Below, piece by piece: positions 55,726 to 64,000 of a stretch of DNA of 64,000 nt (position 1 is its first letter; each line of letters starts with the position of its first letter). Source of the stretch: Zea mays (taxonomy: Eukaryota > Streptophyta > Magnoliopsida > Poales > Poaceae). The translations under genes were made by a program, and so were the position numbers. The stretch lies in the NCBI RefSeq assembly GCF_902167145.1, contig NC_050099.1, positions 61,708,942 to 61,772,941 of the forward strand, in the 5' to 3' direction. The notes under the pieces were generated by a model. The model made no database searches. It was not told the origin of the DNA and worked only from the letters and a program-made list of their open reading frames with translations.

Positions 55726-57215
55726 TGCCGAGTGCCCGTGATCCGGCACTCGGCAAAGATTTTTTTAAAATATTAAAATATTCTTTGCCGAGTGCCGGAT
55801 CGGCGGCACTCGGCAAAGAGTTCTTTGCCGAGTGTCCCCCGTTGCGGCACTCGGCAAAGGTTCTTTACTACCTCTTTGCCGAGTGTCACACATCTAGCAC
55901 TCGGCAAAGAAGTCTTTGCCGAGTGTCATCCCTAGACACTCGGCAAAGTGCATTTGTATTTTTTTTATTTTGTCTCCCAAACTTTTTGTGGTATGTTCCT
56001 ACACTATGTAGATCTACATGTATCATTTGTGGACAATTTTAACAGAGTTTGAAATAGCTAGTAGATTTAGTTTGTTTATTTGAATTTCTTCGGAAAATTC
56101 AAATTTGAACTGCAGGTCACTCAAAACTTGGAAAACCGTGCATGAAAAAATGATATTCATGTTACTTAGCATAAGTTACGACCGATTCCATGAGCGGACC
56201 GAAAACTTCGAGCAACATGCTCACTAAACATGGCCGTGAACTTGCCATCCACATGTTTAAAAATTGTATAAAACACAAACAAAGTCAGAAAATCATGAAA
56301 CTTGTCCACGTGTCATGATATCATATGTACAGGTTGTGATAAAAAATTGAGAATGTTTGGAGAAAGTTGTGAGACATTATGTGTAGAAACCTAAGAGAAC
56401 CACACATGAAATCATAGAGTTTCAATGTGGATCTCTTAGGTTTGTACACATAGTGCGTTACAACTTTCTCGAAACTTTTTCAAATTTTTATCACAGCCTC
56501 TACATATGATATCATGACACGTGGACAGGTTTCATGATTTTCTGACTTTGTTTATGTTTTATACAATTTTTAAACACCTGGATGGCAAGTTTACGGTCAT
56601 GTTGAGTGAGCATGGTGCTCGAAGTTTCCGGTCCGCTCCTGAAATCGGTCGTAACTTGTGCTAAGTAGCATGAATATCATTTTTGCATGCACGGTTTTCC
56701 AAGTTTCGAGTAACCTGCAGTTCAAATCTGAATTTTCCGAAGAAATTCAAATAAACAAACTAAATGTACTAGGTATAGAAAACACTGTTATAATTGTCCC
56801 AAAATGGTACATGTTGGTCTACATAGTGTTGGAACATACCACAAAAAGTTTGGTGACCAAAATAAAAAAAATAAAAAAATGATTTGCCGAGTGTCTACAT
56901 AGGACACTCGGCAAAGACCCTGTTTGCCGAGTGCCAGATATTTGACACTCGGCAAAGACTGACGGCCGTCAGTTGTAGACGGCCGCTAACGGCCCTTTGC
57001 CGAGAGCCGTATTTGCCGAGTGCTTGACCCTCGGCAAAGCAGTCTTTGCCGAGTGCTTGGATGTGCCGAGTGTTCTACACTCGGTAAACTAACTCTTTAC
57101 CGAGCGCAGAACTTTGCCGAGGGCGGTACTCGGCAAATTCTGCTTTGCCGAGTGCCCGATAAAAAACACTCGGCAAAGCCTTCGGCACTCGGCAAAGGCA
57201 CGGATTCCGGTAGTG
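55726..57215. repeat. Right subterminal region and TIR of the CACTA element
   Basis: tttgccgagtg/cactcggcaaag pairs at 55726-55950 and 56881-57200 surround a long inverted repeat. The last 18 bases read gcacggattccggtagtg, the inverted TIR. Confidence 0.9.
55872..56960. repeat. Long inverted repeat, arms about 540 bp, loop under 10 bp
   Basis: 55872-56412 matches the reverse complement of 56418-56960 along its full length. Shared strings are ctttttgtggtatgttcc, ttagtttgtttatttgaatt, ttgaactgcaggt, ttggaaaaccgtgcatg, ccacgtgtcatgatatcata and cctaagaga. Identity is roughly 85-90 percent by eye. The arms begin with the subterminal hairpin motifs. An RNA across it would fold into a near-perfect hairpin. 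Confidence 0.93.
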
Positions 57216-57218
57216 AGT

Positions 57219-57790
57219 TTTTTCTATAATGCTGCTTATTTTGTGTGAGCTGGCTAATACTCGTGACATGCATGAACCTGGTACTAGGACTGAAATGTCA
57301 GGTTTCTTTGATTCAACTGGTCATCATTTCTCTATACAACATTGATAAATATCTGAATCATATTCATTTCACACATGTTTTATAGACACATCACTATTTC
57401 CCAAATGCTGAGAAAGAAAACATTTCTTTATCTGTTCCTTCAGACTGGAGTTCGTCGAAACGTTGATTCCAAACTATTACAGTGATATCTCATTCTTGCC
57501 TGCATAAGATTCCTTGGCCTCATAAACAGAATGTCCGATCCCATACATCTATCTTCTTTCCGATCCAGTCTACTAGTACGATCCCCTTTGACTCCGGTTA
57601 CTTAAAAAATCAGTTTCGACTCTAGCTCTTTGGTTTATTTGAAGGACCCAGAGCCGTTTTGCAATTCGTTTGATAAAACAGTTTATCTTGTGTTTATCTC
57701 GCGTAGCCACGACATGGGGTACACATGCGTTTCGCCCATCCGCTGCACGCGACACCCCTTCTCGATTTCATTCTTCCAATCACATTCTAT
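57219..57790. other. Spacer right of the CACTA element, no gene seen
   Basis: Unremarkable AT-rich sequence. Small ORFs at 57573-57880 have no recognised content. Confidence 0.5.
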
Positions 57791-58104
57791 GGGCCTGTTT
57801 GGTTTAGCTTTTTTCTGACCAGCTTTTCTGAAAATCTGGCTGTGAGGAGAATCTAGCTGTGGGGAGAATCTGAGTATCATTACGATTACGTGTGGAGGAA
57901 GATAAAGTTGTTCATATGACTCAGGATCTAGAAAGTGATAGATTCCTACTATTACAACGACTTAACCGATTATATGTTTATATTGATTTTGGATGGTTTT
58001 TGTCCCAATGAATTTTATAGAAGCTGGCTGAAAAGCGAAGCGTTTGGCAGTCCACAGCAGCTTTTGGTGGCCAGAAGCTGCCAAAAGCCGAAACAAACAG
58101 GGCC
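57791..58104. mobile_element. hAT-like MITE
   Basis: Ends gggcctgtttggtttagctt and, inverted, ggccctgtttgtttcggctt form an imperfect TIR over about 30 bp including agcttttggtggccagaagc. About 314 bp, no coding capacity. The CTGTTTG-type end is common in grass hAT MITEs. An 8-bp TSD could not be confirmed. Confidence 0.6.
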
Positions 58105-58225
58105 TATAGCTAGCCAATGTAGATCATTTCAAAATTTGAACTAGATCGAAGCAAATTGATGGAAAAGCATTCTAATTCCTGGTATCCAAGCATTTTAGAA
58201 CTACAAAATAGCGGGTTGTTGTGTG

Positions 58226-58860
58226 TGTTGGCGCCGATCCAGACGTCAATCACTGTGTTGAGAACCAGCGGTGGTTCTCTCTGCACAGGCGCGGACGGTC
58301 CACGACCAGGGGCGAGACGGTCCGTGACCTAAAGCAGGGCTAGGGTTCCCTACTTGATGGGCCGGACGATCCGCGCCTGATGGTCGGACGGTCCGCGCGT
58401 CGCAGGGGCGGCGAAGGTCACCGGCGGCGCCTGAATCTCGCTCCCGGGAGGGACCTCGTAGGGGAGGAGAGATTCTAGGTGTTGTCTAGGGTTAGTAGGC
58501 TGACCTAGACACCTCTAATCGACGTAGAGCCGAAGAGAAGCAAAGAATTTGGGGATTGAGAGGCTAAATTAGAACTAAACTAGAACTACTCCTAATGCCT
58601 AAGGTAAAAACGAGAGATAAACTGATTATTGATTCGATTGTTGATGATTAATCGGCTGTATTCCTCTTTATTTATAGAGGAGAGGGGCTGAACCCGTTAC
58701 AAACAAATTTCCCGAGTTAATTCCGTGAATCTAGCCAACAACTGTAGCAAGAAACTCGGAACCCTAATTGACTCTGCGCGCGTGCGGACCGTCCGCACCA
58801 CCAGTGCGGACCGTCCGGTCTCGGGCCAAACCGTCTGCACGGTCATTTTGGTGCCCAACA
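58226..58860 (-). repeat. 3' LTR of a Zeon-like Tat element
   Basis: 635 bp, tgttggcgcc...ggtgcccaaca, TG/CA on both strands. It is followed on the high side by a purine tract (minus gccaaaaggcagggggcata) and then pol, so it is the 3' LTR of the minus-strand Tat element. It contains at least six ggacggtccgc-like motifs (58288-58400, 58780-58825) and a minus TATA (ctataaata, 58668-58677). Zeon/Cinful identity is a tentative name. Confidence 0.8.
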
Positions 58861-58880
58861 TATGCCCCCTGCCTTTTGGC
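58861..58880 (-). other. Polypurine tract of the Zeon-like Tat element
   Basis: On minus gccaaaaggcagggggcata directly before the LTR start TGTTGGGC. Confidence 0.7.
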
Positions 58881-58929
58881 GGAGCTGAGCGAACCAAAAG
58901 CAACTAACACGATGTGACTGCATCGATTT

Positions 58930-59183
58930 CCTTAGGCATCTTGTCACATACTAGGATGATACTGCTTGAGGAAACACCCATTTAACGCCTTGGGCAAGTC
59001 TTTGCCTTGTAATGTTTGCAACAAGTAGGCGTTACCGGACATCATCTGTAGGGGAGCAAATGGGATTAGAGACCCCAGTAGTCCTAGCCGTAAACGATGG
59101 ATACTAGGTGCTGTGCGACTCGACCCGTGCAGTGCTGTAGCTAACGCGTTAAGTATCCCGCCTGGGGAGTACGTTCGCAAGAA

Positions 59184-59245
<62 letters not shown>

Positions 59246-59906
59246 CAAAGCGAAGAACCTTACCAGGGCTTGACATGCCGGGCCTTCCCAGCTTGGCGAC
59301 CACTTCCCAAACTTCCGGTCCTTACTCCTTAGAGGCAAGACGGTCTTCCATACCAGGTCCCCTACTTGAAACGATTTAGCCTTGACCTTCTTGTTGTAAG
59401 CTTTGGCGACCATGATCTTGTCCTTTTCTATTTCTCCTAAGGTTGTTACTCTCTTGTCGGTTACTTCATAAGTATTGTCCATCATTGAATTATAATAATC
59501 ACCGACAGTTAGATCATTTTGCTTGGCGAACCTGACAACATTTAAACTTATTTCCACATGCAACACTGCTTCCTGCCCATAGACAAGCTCAAAAAGAGAT
59601 ATTTTAGTAGTACTGTGTTTATATATTCTGTGAGCCCACAAAGCTTCAGACAAAATCTTATGCCGCTGCTTAGGATTATCAGATATCTTCTTTTTTATCA
59701 GGCTAATAAATGTTCTATTACTGGACTCGGCCTGTCCATTGGCCTAAGCATAATATGGAGATGAATTGAACAACTTAATCCTATATAATTCGGCAAATTC
59801 ACATACCTCTTTTGACATAAAAGAAGCCCCTTAGTCTATAGTCAAAGTCTGAGGAATGTCGAACCTATGAATGATATGCTCAGTTATTAGATTTTGGGTG
59901 TTTGTG
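58930..59906 (-). pseudogene. pol: Zeon-like Tat integrase C-terminus, interrupted by plastid DNA
   Basis: Minus frame from 59653: SEALWAHRIYKHSTTKISLF, FELVYGQEAVLHVEISLNVV, AKAYNKKVKAKSFQVGDLVW and FGKWSPSWEGP, typical of the end of Tat integrase. At 59280 plastid 16S sequence starts. At about 59048 pol resumes with MMSGNAYLLQTLQGKDLPKA and CFLKQYHPSM, then a stop where Trp is usual. The catalytic core would lie beyond the solo LTR and is not present intact. Inactive. Confidence 0.85.
59049..59280 (+). pseudogene. rrn16 fragment: Plastid 16S rRNA fragment (NUPT)
   Basis: 232 bp containing universal 16S strings: ggattagagaccccagtagt, ccgtaaacgatg, aactcaaaggaattgacggg, gcacaagcggtggagcatgt and gaagaaccttacc. 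That equals roughly E. coli 16S positions 770-1000. The variable parts (gcgactcgacccgtgcagtg, gtacgttcgcaagaatgaaa) fit chloroplast rather than bacterial or mitochondrial sequence as I recall it. It lies inside the Tat integrase with little loss of host sequence. Not a working rRNA gene. Confidence 0.9.
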
Positions 59907-61194
59907 TGAGAGCACCTAGAGGGGGGGTGAATAGGTGATCCTGTAAAAATCAAATACTAATAACCATAAAACTTGGTAGTACGGCTAAGTAGCGAGCTCT
60001 TGTGAACACACAAGTAATCACAGAAAAGCAATCACAAGAGACACATGAGTTTATCCTATGGTTCGGCCAAGTAACATTTGCCTACTTCCACGTTGTGGTG
60101 TCCCAATGGACGAGGGTTGCACTCAACCCCTTTCAAGTGATCCAATGATCAACTTGAATACCACGGTGTTCTTATTTCTTAGACTTTCTCCCGTTTGCGA
60201 GGAATCTCCACAACTTGGAGCCTCTCGCCCTTACAATTGATGATCACAAAGAAGCACGGAAGTAAGGGAGGGGAGAGCAACACACACAAGACTCAAAGCG
60301 AGAGCACAATCACGCACACAAGTCACAACTCGAGCTCAAAACACAACACAAGGAGTTCTCAACTCAAATGGAGCTCAAGTCACTATCTCAAAGAATCGAA
60401 TGCGTGAGAATGGAGTCTTGGAGTCTTAGGATCTTTCTTGTAAGCTTGGGTGACTCCTCCATGCACCTAGAGGTCCCTTTTATAGCCCCAAGGCAGCTAG
60501 GAGCCCTTGGAGATCAACAAGGAAGGCCATTCTTGCCTTCTGTCGGGTGGCGCACCGGACAGCCACTATAGACGGTCCGGTGCGGATCTCCTTCCTTTTC
60601 TAGCGCAGACAACAGTTGCACCTCGGCGTCGGTTGGCGCACCGGACAGTCCGGTGCCTCCTTCCGACCGTTGGTGCGGGCCACGTGTCGCCCGCCGATTT
60701 CGCTGCCGACCGTTGCGCAGTCGACCGTTGGCTCACCGGACAGTCCAGTGCACCACCGGACAGTCCGGTGAATTTTAGCCGTACGCCGTTGAACTTTTCC
60801 CGAGAGCAACGACTTCGCCGCGGACGACTCACCGGACAGTCCGGTGAATTATAGTCGTACGCCATCGTCGAGTCCCGAGAGCGGCTGGTTTACCTCGGAC
60901 TCGTCTGGCGCACCGGACACTGTTCGGTGCTCCACCAGACACTGTCTGGTGCACCCAGACCGAGCAGCAGTTGGCTGTACACAGCCAACTCTTTTCCAAT
61001 CTATTTTCTCCTGTTTCTAGCACTTAGACACAATACATTAGTACCCAAATCAATGTACTAAGTCTAGAAACGTACCTTGTTACCTGATTTGCACTTCTTC
61101 AATCTTTGGCATAGTTTAACACTTAGAGAAGATGGGTTGGGCACTTAATCACCAAAACACTTTAGAAATGGCCCAAGAGCACATTTCCCTTTCA
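59907..61194 (-). mobile_element. Solo LTR of a Ji/Opie-like copia element
   Basis: 1288 bp; on minus it starts TGAAAGGGAAATGTGC and ends CTAGGTGCTCTCA. The TSD ttgtg is perfect (59902-59906, 61195-61199). It is homologous to the copia LTR at 27559-28824. It has six or more ggacagtccggtg motifs and a TATA box on minus. The internal region was removed by LTR-LTR recombination. It splits the Tat pol between RNase H and integrase. ORFs at 60058-61023 are not genes. Confidence 0.95.
60478..60484 (-). promoter_or_regulatory. TATA box of the solo LTR
   Basis: Minus TATAAAA in ggggctataaaagggacctc, matching the box at 28156-28162. Confidence 0.6.
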
Positions 61195-61199
61195 TTGTG

Positions 61200-61452
61200 A
61201 AATTTCCCTCGCTTTATCCGATAATCTGATGCATCTTGTGCCAAATTGTTGGCTTTGTGATTCTCAACTCTAGAGATGTGTCAAATGCTGAATTCGTCAA
61301 GAGAATAAATTATGCCCCAACATTTTTCAAGGTAACTGTTTAAAGTACCATCAAAACATTGATACTCTTCTAATACCTGTTGGACAACCAGCTGAGAATC
61401 ACCAAATGCCTTCACATGTTTAACTCCCATACAATTTAAAAGTTCCAAGCCG
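61200..61452 (-). pseudogene. pol: Tat RNase H fragment
   Basis: Minus frame: FGLELLNCMGVKHVKAFGDS, QLVVQQVLEEYQCFDGTLNS and YLEKCWGIIYSLDEFSI. This matches the plant Tat RNase H with the FGDSQLVVQQV motif. It is the upstream continuation of the pol at 58930-59906, separated by the solo LTR. Its own upstream side is cut by the LINE near 61450. Confidence 0.85.
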
Positions 61453-63769
61453 AATGCACAATGAGTCAGCCCTTGGCCCAAATGGTTTTGGTGCCTCTTT
61501 CTTCAAAAAGTTCTGGAATCTTATTAAAAAGGATTTGAGCATGATGTTCAGTGACTTTTACGCAGGGAAGCTGGATATCCAACGTCTTAATTTTGGGGTT
61601 ATCACATTAATTCCCAAGATTAAAGAAGCAAGTGATATTAGGCAGTATCGGCCCATTTGTCTGTTAAATGTGGATTTTAAAATCTTCACCAAAGTGCTGA
61701 CAAATAGGTTATCTCTAGTAGCCAAGGAGGTTATTGGAGGCAGCCAGACAAGTTTCATTAAAGATAGGAATATCCTAGAGGGGGTGGTTATTTTACATGA
61801 GATTATTCATGAGCTGAAGACAAAGAAAAAAAGGTTTGATATTGAAAATTGATTTTGAAAAAGCTTATGACAAAGTCAGCTGGGTTTTTTTTGGAGGAAG
61901 TTATGAAAATGAAAAAGTTCCCAGATAGGTGGATTGATATGGTGATGAGGACAGTTAAAGGGGGAAAAGTCTGCGTGAACATTAATGGGGAGAGGAGCAA
62001 TTTTTTCAAAACTTTCAGAGGCCTTAGGCAGGGTGACCCTCTTTCGCCTCTATTATTCAACTTGGTAGCGGATGCATTAAGTGCCCTATTAGATAAAGGG
62101 GTTGAAAAGGGCCACATTTCTGGTGTTTTGGGCGACCTTGTTCCTGGTGGCATATCCCACATCCAATATGCAGATGATACAGTGATCATGATAGATGGGT
62201 CTGATAGGTCAATCTTAAACCTGAAATTAATCCTTTACTGTTTCGAATGGATGTCTGGATTAAAAATAAACTTCCACAAAAGCGAGGTCTTTGTCTTTGG
62301 GGTAGTTCAACAAGAAAGGGAAAGGATGGCCAATATGCTTAATTGTTCCCTTGGATCTTGGCCGATGAAATACCTAGGCATTCCTATTTCGGATGGTCGT
62401 CTGAAACCATCTGCGTTTGACCATATAGTTGGAAAAATGGAAAAAAGGCTGGACCCATGGAAAGGTAAACATCTATCTTCTGGGGGAAGACTCATTCTGA
62501 CTAATTCTTGTTTAAGTAGTCTTCCAATCTATACTATGGGATTCTACCTCCTGCCTAACAAGATTCACAAGAAAATGAGCTCGATCAGAGCTAACTTCTT
62601 TTGGCAAGGGGCCGAAGACTCAAGAAAATATCACATGGCGAAATGGGATAGTTTAACCAGACCAAAATACCAGGGCGGTCTTGGAATCACAAATACTCTC
62701 ATGATGAACAAATGCTTGATTGTGAAATGGATTTGGAAATTATGCCAAGGATCAGATGAGTTATGGTACAAGCTGCTGCAAGCTAAATACATGCACATGA
62801 ATAATTTCTTTCTCTCTAAGAACAAGGGAGTTTCTCAATTTTGGCAAGGCCTTCATCAGGTCAAGCATCTGTTTCAATGGGGTGCGATGAACAAGATAAA
62901 AAATGGGGAAGGGACCCTTTTTTGGAAAGACATTTGGATGGGAAAGGTGCCTATTAAACTCAAGTATCCTAGATTTTTTGACATATGCAGGGACAAGGAT
63001 GTGCCTGTGTCTGAATGCTATGAGAGAGGAGAGTGGAATATAGATCTGGCGAGGCCCCTTAATGATTCTGATTGTTGCTTATGGGAAGAGCTTCACACTG
63101 AGCTTAGGGAGCATAATACCTCTCAAGGGAGAGACTTAGTGTTTTGGGCTCTGGACAACTCTAGCAGATTCACTACGAAATCCCTTTACAGATTTAGGAC
63201 CGATGGTGGTGTCAAAACCCCCGTTTACAAAAAAAATTGGAATTGCAAGGTGCCTTTGAAGATCAAGGTTTTTTATGGCAAATCTACAATGGGAAAATCC
63301 AAGCGACCGCAGTGCTAGAATAAAAGGGTGGAAGGGCAGTACGCTGTGCTCTCTGTGTGGGGACAGAGAGACAGTTGATCACATCTTTATTCACTGTGTC
63401 CTTTCGAAATATGTGTGGGGAAGATTGAAAATTATTGCTGGTTGGGATCTTGTGCCCATATCTGTTGTTAGTATGTTTAGTAATTGGGGAGTGGGAACAT
63501 CCCATGCTGCTTGCACTTTCCATCTTTTTATTGTTGCCGAGCTGGTTTGGTCTCTTTGGTGCAACAGAAATAAGATGGCGATTATGAAAAAATTTCCTAA
63601 CAGTTCGACAACGATCATATATGAGATCATGTCTTTCTTGCAGAGCTGGAGCATGCTACTCAAGACAAAGGAACAAGTGATGTTGAAAGATATACTGGAC
63701 TCAATGAAGAATTGGTTACGGGAACAGCATTCGGTTGAGGAAATTTGCAACGACATTGGAGTGGTCTGA
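61453..63769 (+). pseudogene. L1-type LINE ORF2: RT and C-terminal zinc region, 5'-truncated
   Basis: Begins inside RT (SALGPNGFGASFFKKFWNLI), continues LIPKIKEASDIRQYRPICLL and TNRLSLVAKEVIGGSQTSFI. Two frame changes near 61835-61885 follow, the second at a T run. Then FFKTFRGLRQGDPLSPLLFN, the active-site motif SHIQYADDTVIMID near 62160-62190, MKYLGIPISDGRL, KGKHLSSGGRLILTNSCLSS and KWIWKLCQGSDELWYKLL. Another shift near 63275 leads to the zf-RVT motif CSLCGDRETVDHIFIHC, ending at 63769. The endonuclease domain and ORF1 are missing because of 5' truncation, which is usual for LINE insertions. Inactive. Confidence 0.9.
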
Positions 63770-64000
63770 AGTGGAAGATATCCCTTCTTTTTGTTTGGCT
63801 CTACTATGATCCTTGAAGTCGTGGCTGCATAATTTTGTCCCAGGCGTGGAATTGATGCTTAATTGGATGTCGTATGAGGTTTTTCTTTTAGTGCATGTCC
63901 TGTTTCTAGTTCTGTTAGGTTGGTTTAATCAGTGAAGCTTTATGGTGTGTCCTGTCAGCGCTCTGGTGGTTGATAATTGAACTTTGTTAATTGAACTTTG
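63770..64000 (+). other. LINE 3' UTR and possible tail
   Basis: Follows the ORF2 stop. The window ends with two copies of ttgaactttg separated by ttaa, which may be the start of a short-repeat LINE tail. The 3' end and TSD lie outside the window. Confidence 0.5.

Larger units (their letters stand above)
51735..57215 (-). mobile_element. Complete CACTA transposon with captured genes
   Basis: Termini CACTACCGGAATC (51735-51747) and its inverted copy ending ccggtagtg at 57215, flanked by the 3-bp TSD agt (51732-51734, 57216-57218). Subterminal arrays of tttgccgagtg in both orientations fill both ends. It holds a spliced TNP1-type gene on minus, but no TNPD/Transposase_21 gene, so it needs a transposase in trans. 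It also holds a captured secreted-protein ORF, a gypsy RT fragment and a long inverted repeat. 5481 bp. Confidence 0.95.

Noticed and set aside
57781..58115. 8-bp TSD for the hAT-like MITE
   Set aside because: Flanks cattctat and tatagcta do not match; only a possible ctat shared with shifted edges.
59049..59280. Functional rRNA gene or bacterial contamination
   Set aside because: Only about 230 bp is present, and it is bounded on both sides by the same Tat pol gene. Variable-region sequence fits plastid.
59141..59653. Minus ORF of 170 residues as one protein
   Set aside because: Its last ~45 residues translate the plastid 16S insert; only the first part is integrase.

Overview
The window is plant nuclear DNA, almost certainly from a large grass genome and most likely maize. 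It is built almost entirely of nested transposable elements. Families are assigned from protein motifs, LTR ends, primer-binding sites (PBS), polypurine tracts (PPT) and target-site duplications (TSD) read from the sequence; no database was searched, so names such as Tat, Tekay, Ji/Opie-like or Zeon-like are recognition calls. No intact ordinary host gene is visible. Host sequence is present only as captured pieces.

Layout. 1-2070: rightmost remains of a Reina-like Ty3/gypsy element (minus strand) with leader, LTR and integrase tail. 2071-21009: a decayed minus-strand Tekay-like gypsy element (gypsy-1). Its left LTR is split by a complete 10.7-kb Tat-lineage element (4336-14997, TSD ctttt), which has near-identical LTRs but has lost RNase H and integrase. 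21010-28824: a decayed Ty1/copia (SIRE/Ji-Opie-like) element whose 5' LTR is cut down to 78 bp. 28825-31580: fragment of another Tat element, with integrase on + and a nuclear-protein-like accessory gene on the opposite strand. 31581-44176: a complete, young 12.6-kb Tekay chromovirus (gypsy-2, TSD gaatg) with an extra ORF before gag, and gag-pol open apart from two TAG codons.

45240-58225 holds DNA elements: a SINE-like unit, a degenerate CACTA piece, a Helitron (47138-51646, minus) carrying four exons of a VHS-domain (TOM1-like) gene, and a complete 5.5-kb CACTA element (51735-57215, TSD agt). The CACTA carries a spliced TNP1/Transposase_24-type gene, a captured secreted His/Pro-rich protein ORF, a captured gypsy RT fragment and a 1.1-kb inverted repeat. 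58226-61452 is a minus-strand Zeon-like Tat element interrupted by a 232-bp plastid 16S rRNA fragment and by a 1.29-kb solo copia LTR (TSD ttgtg). 61453-64000 is a 5'-truncated L1-type LINE.

Functionally this is a record of insertion, capture and decay. The LTR elements encode gag, protease, RT/RNase H and integrase for their own copying. The Tat element at 4336, the Helitron and the CACTA lack key enzymes and would need partners in trans. Many stops in the coding remnants are TAG at sites where the neighbouring frame and family pattern point to CAG or TGG, which suggests decay through CHG-methylated cytosines.
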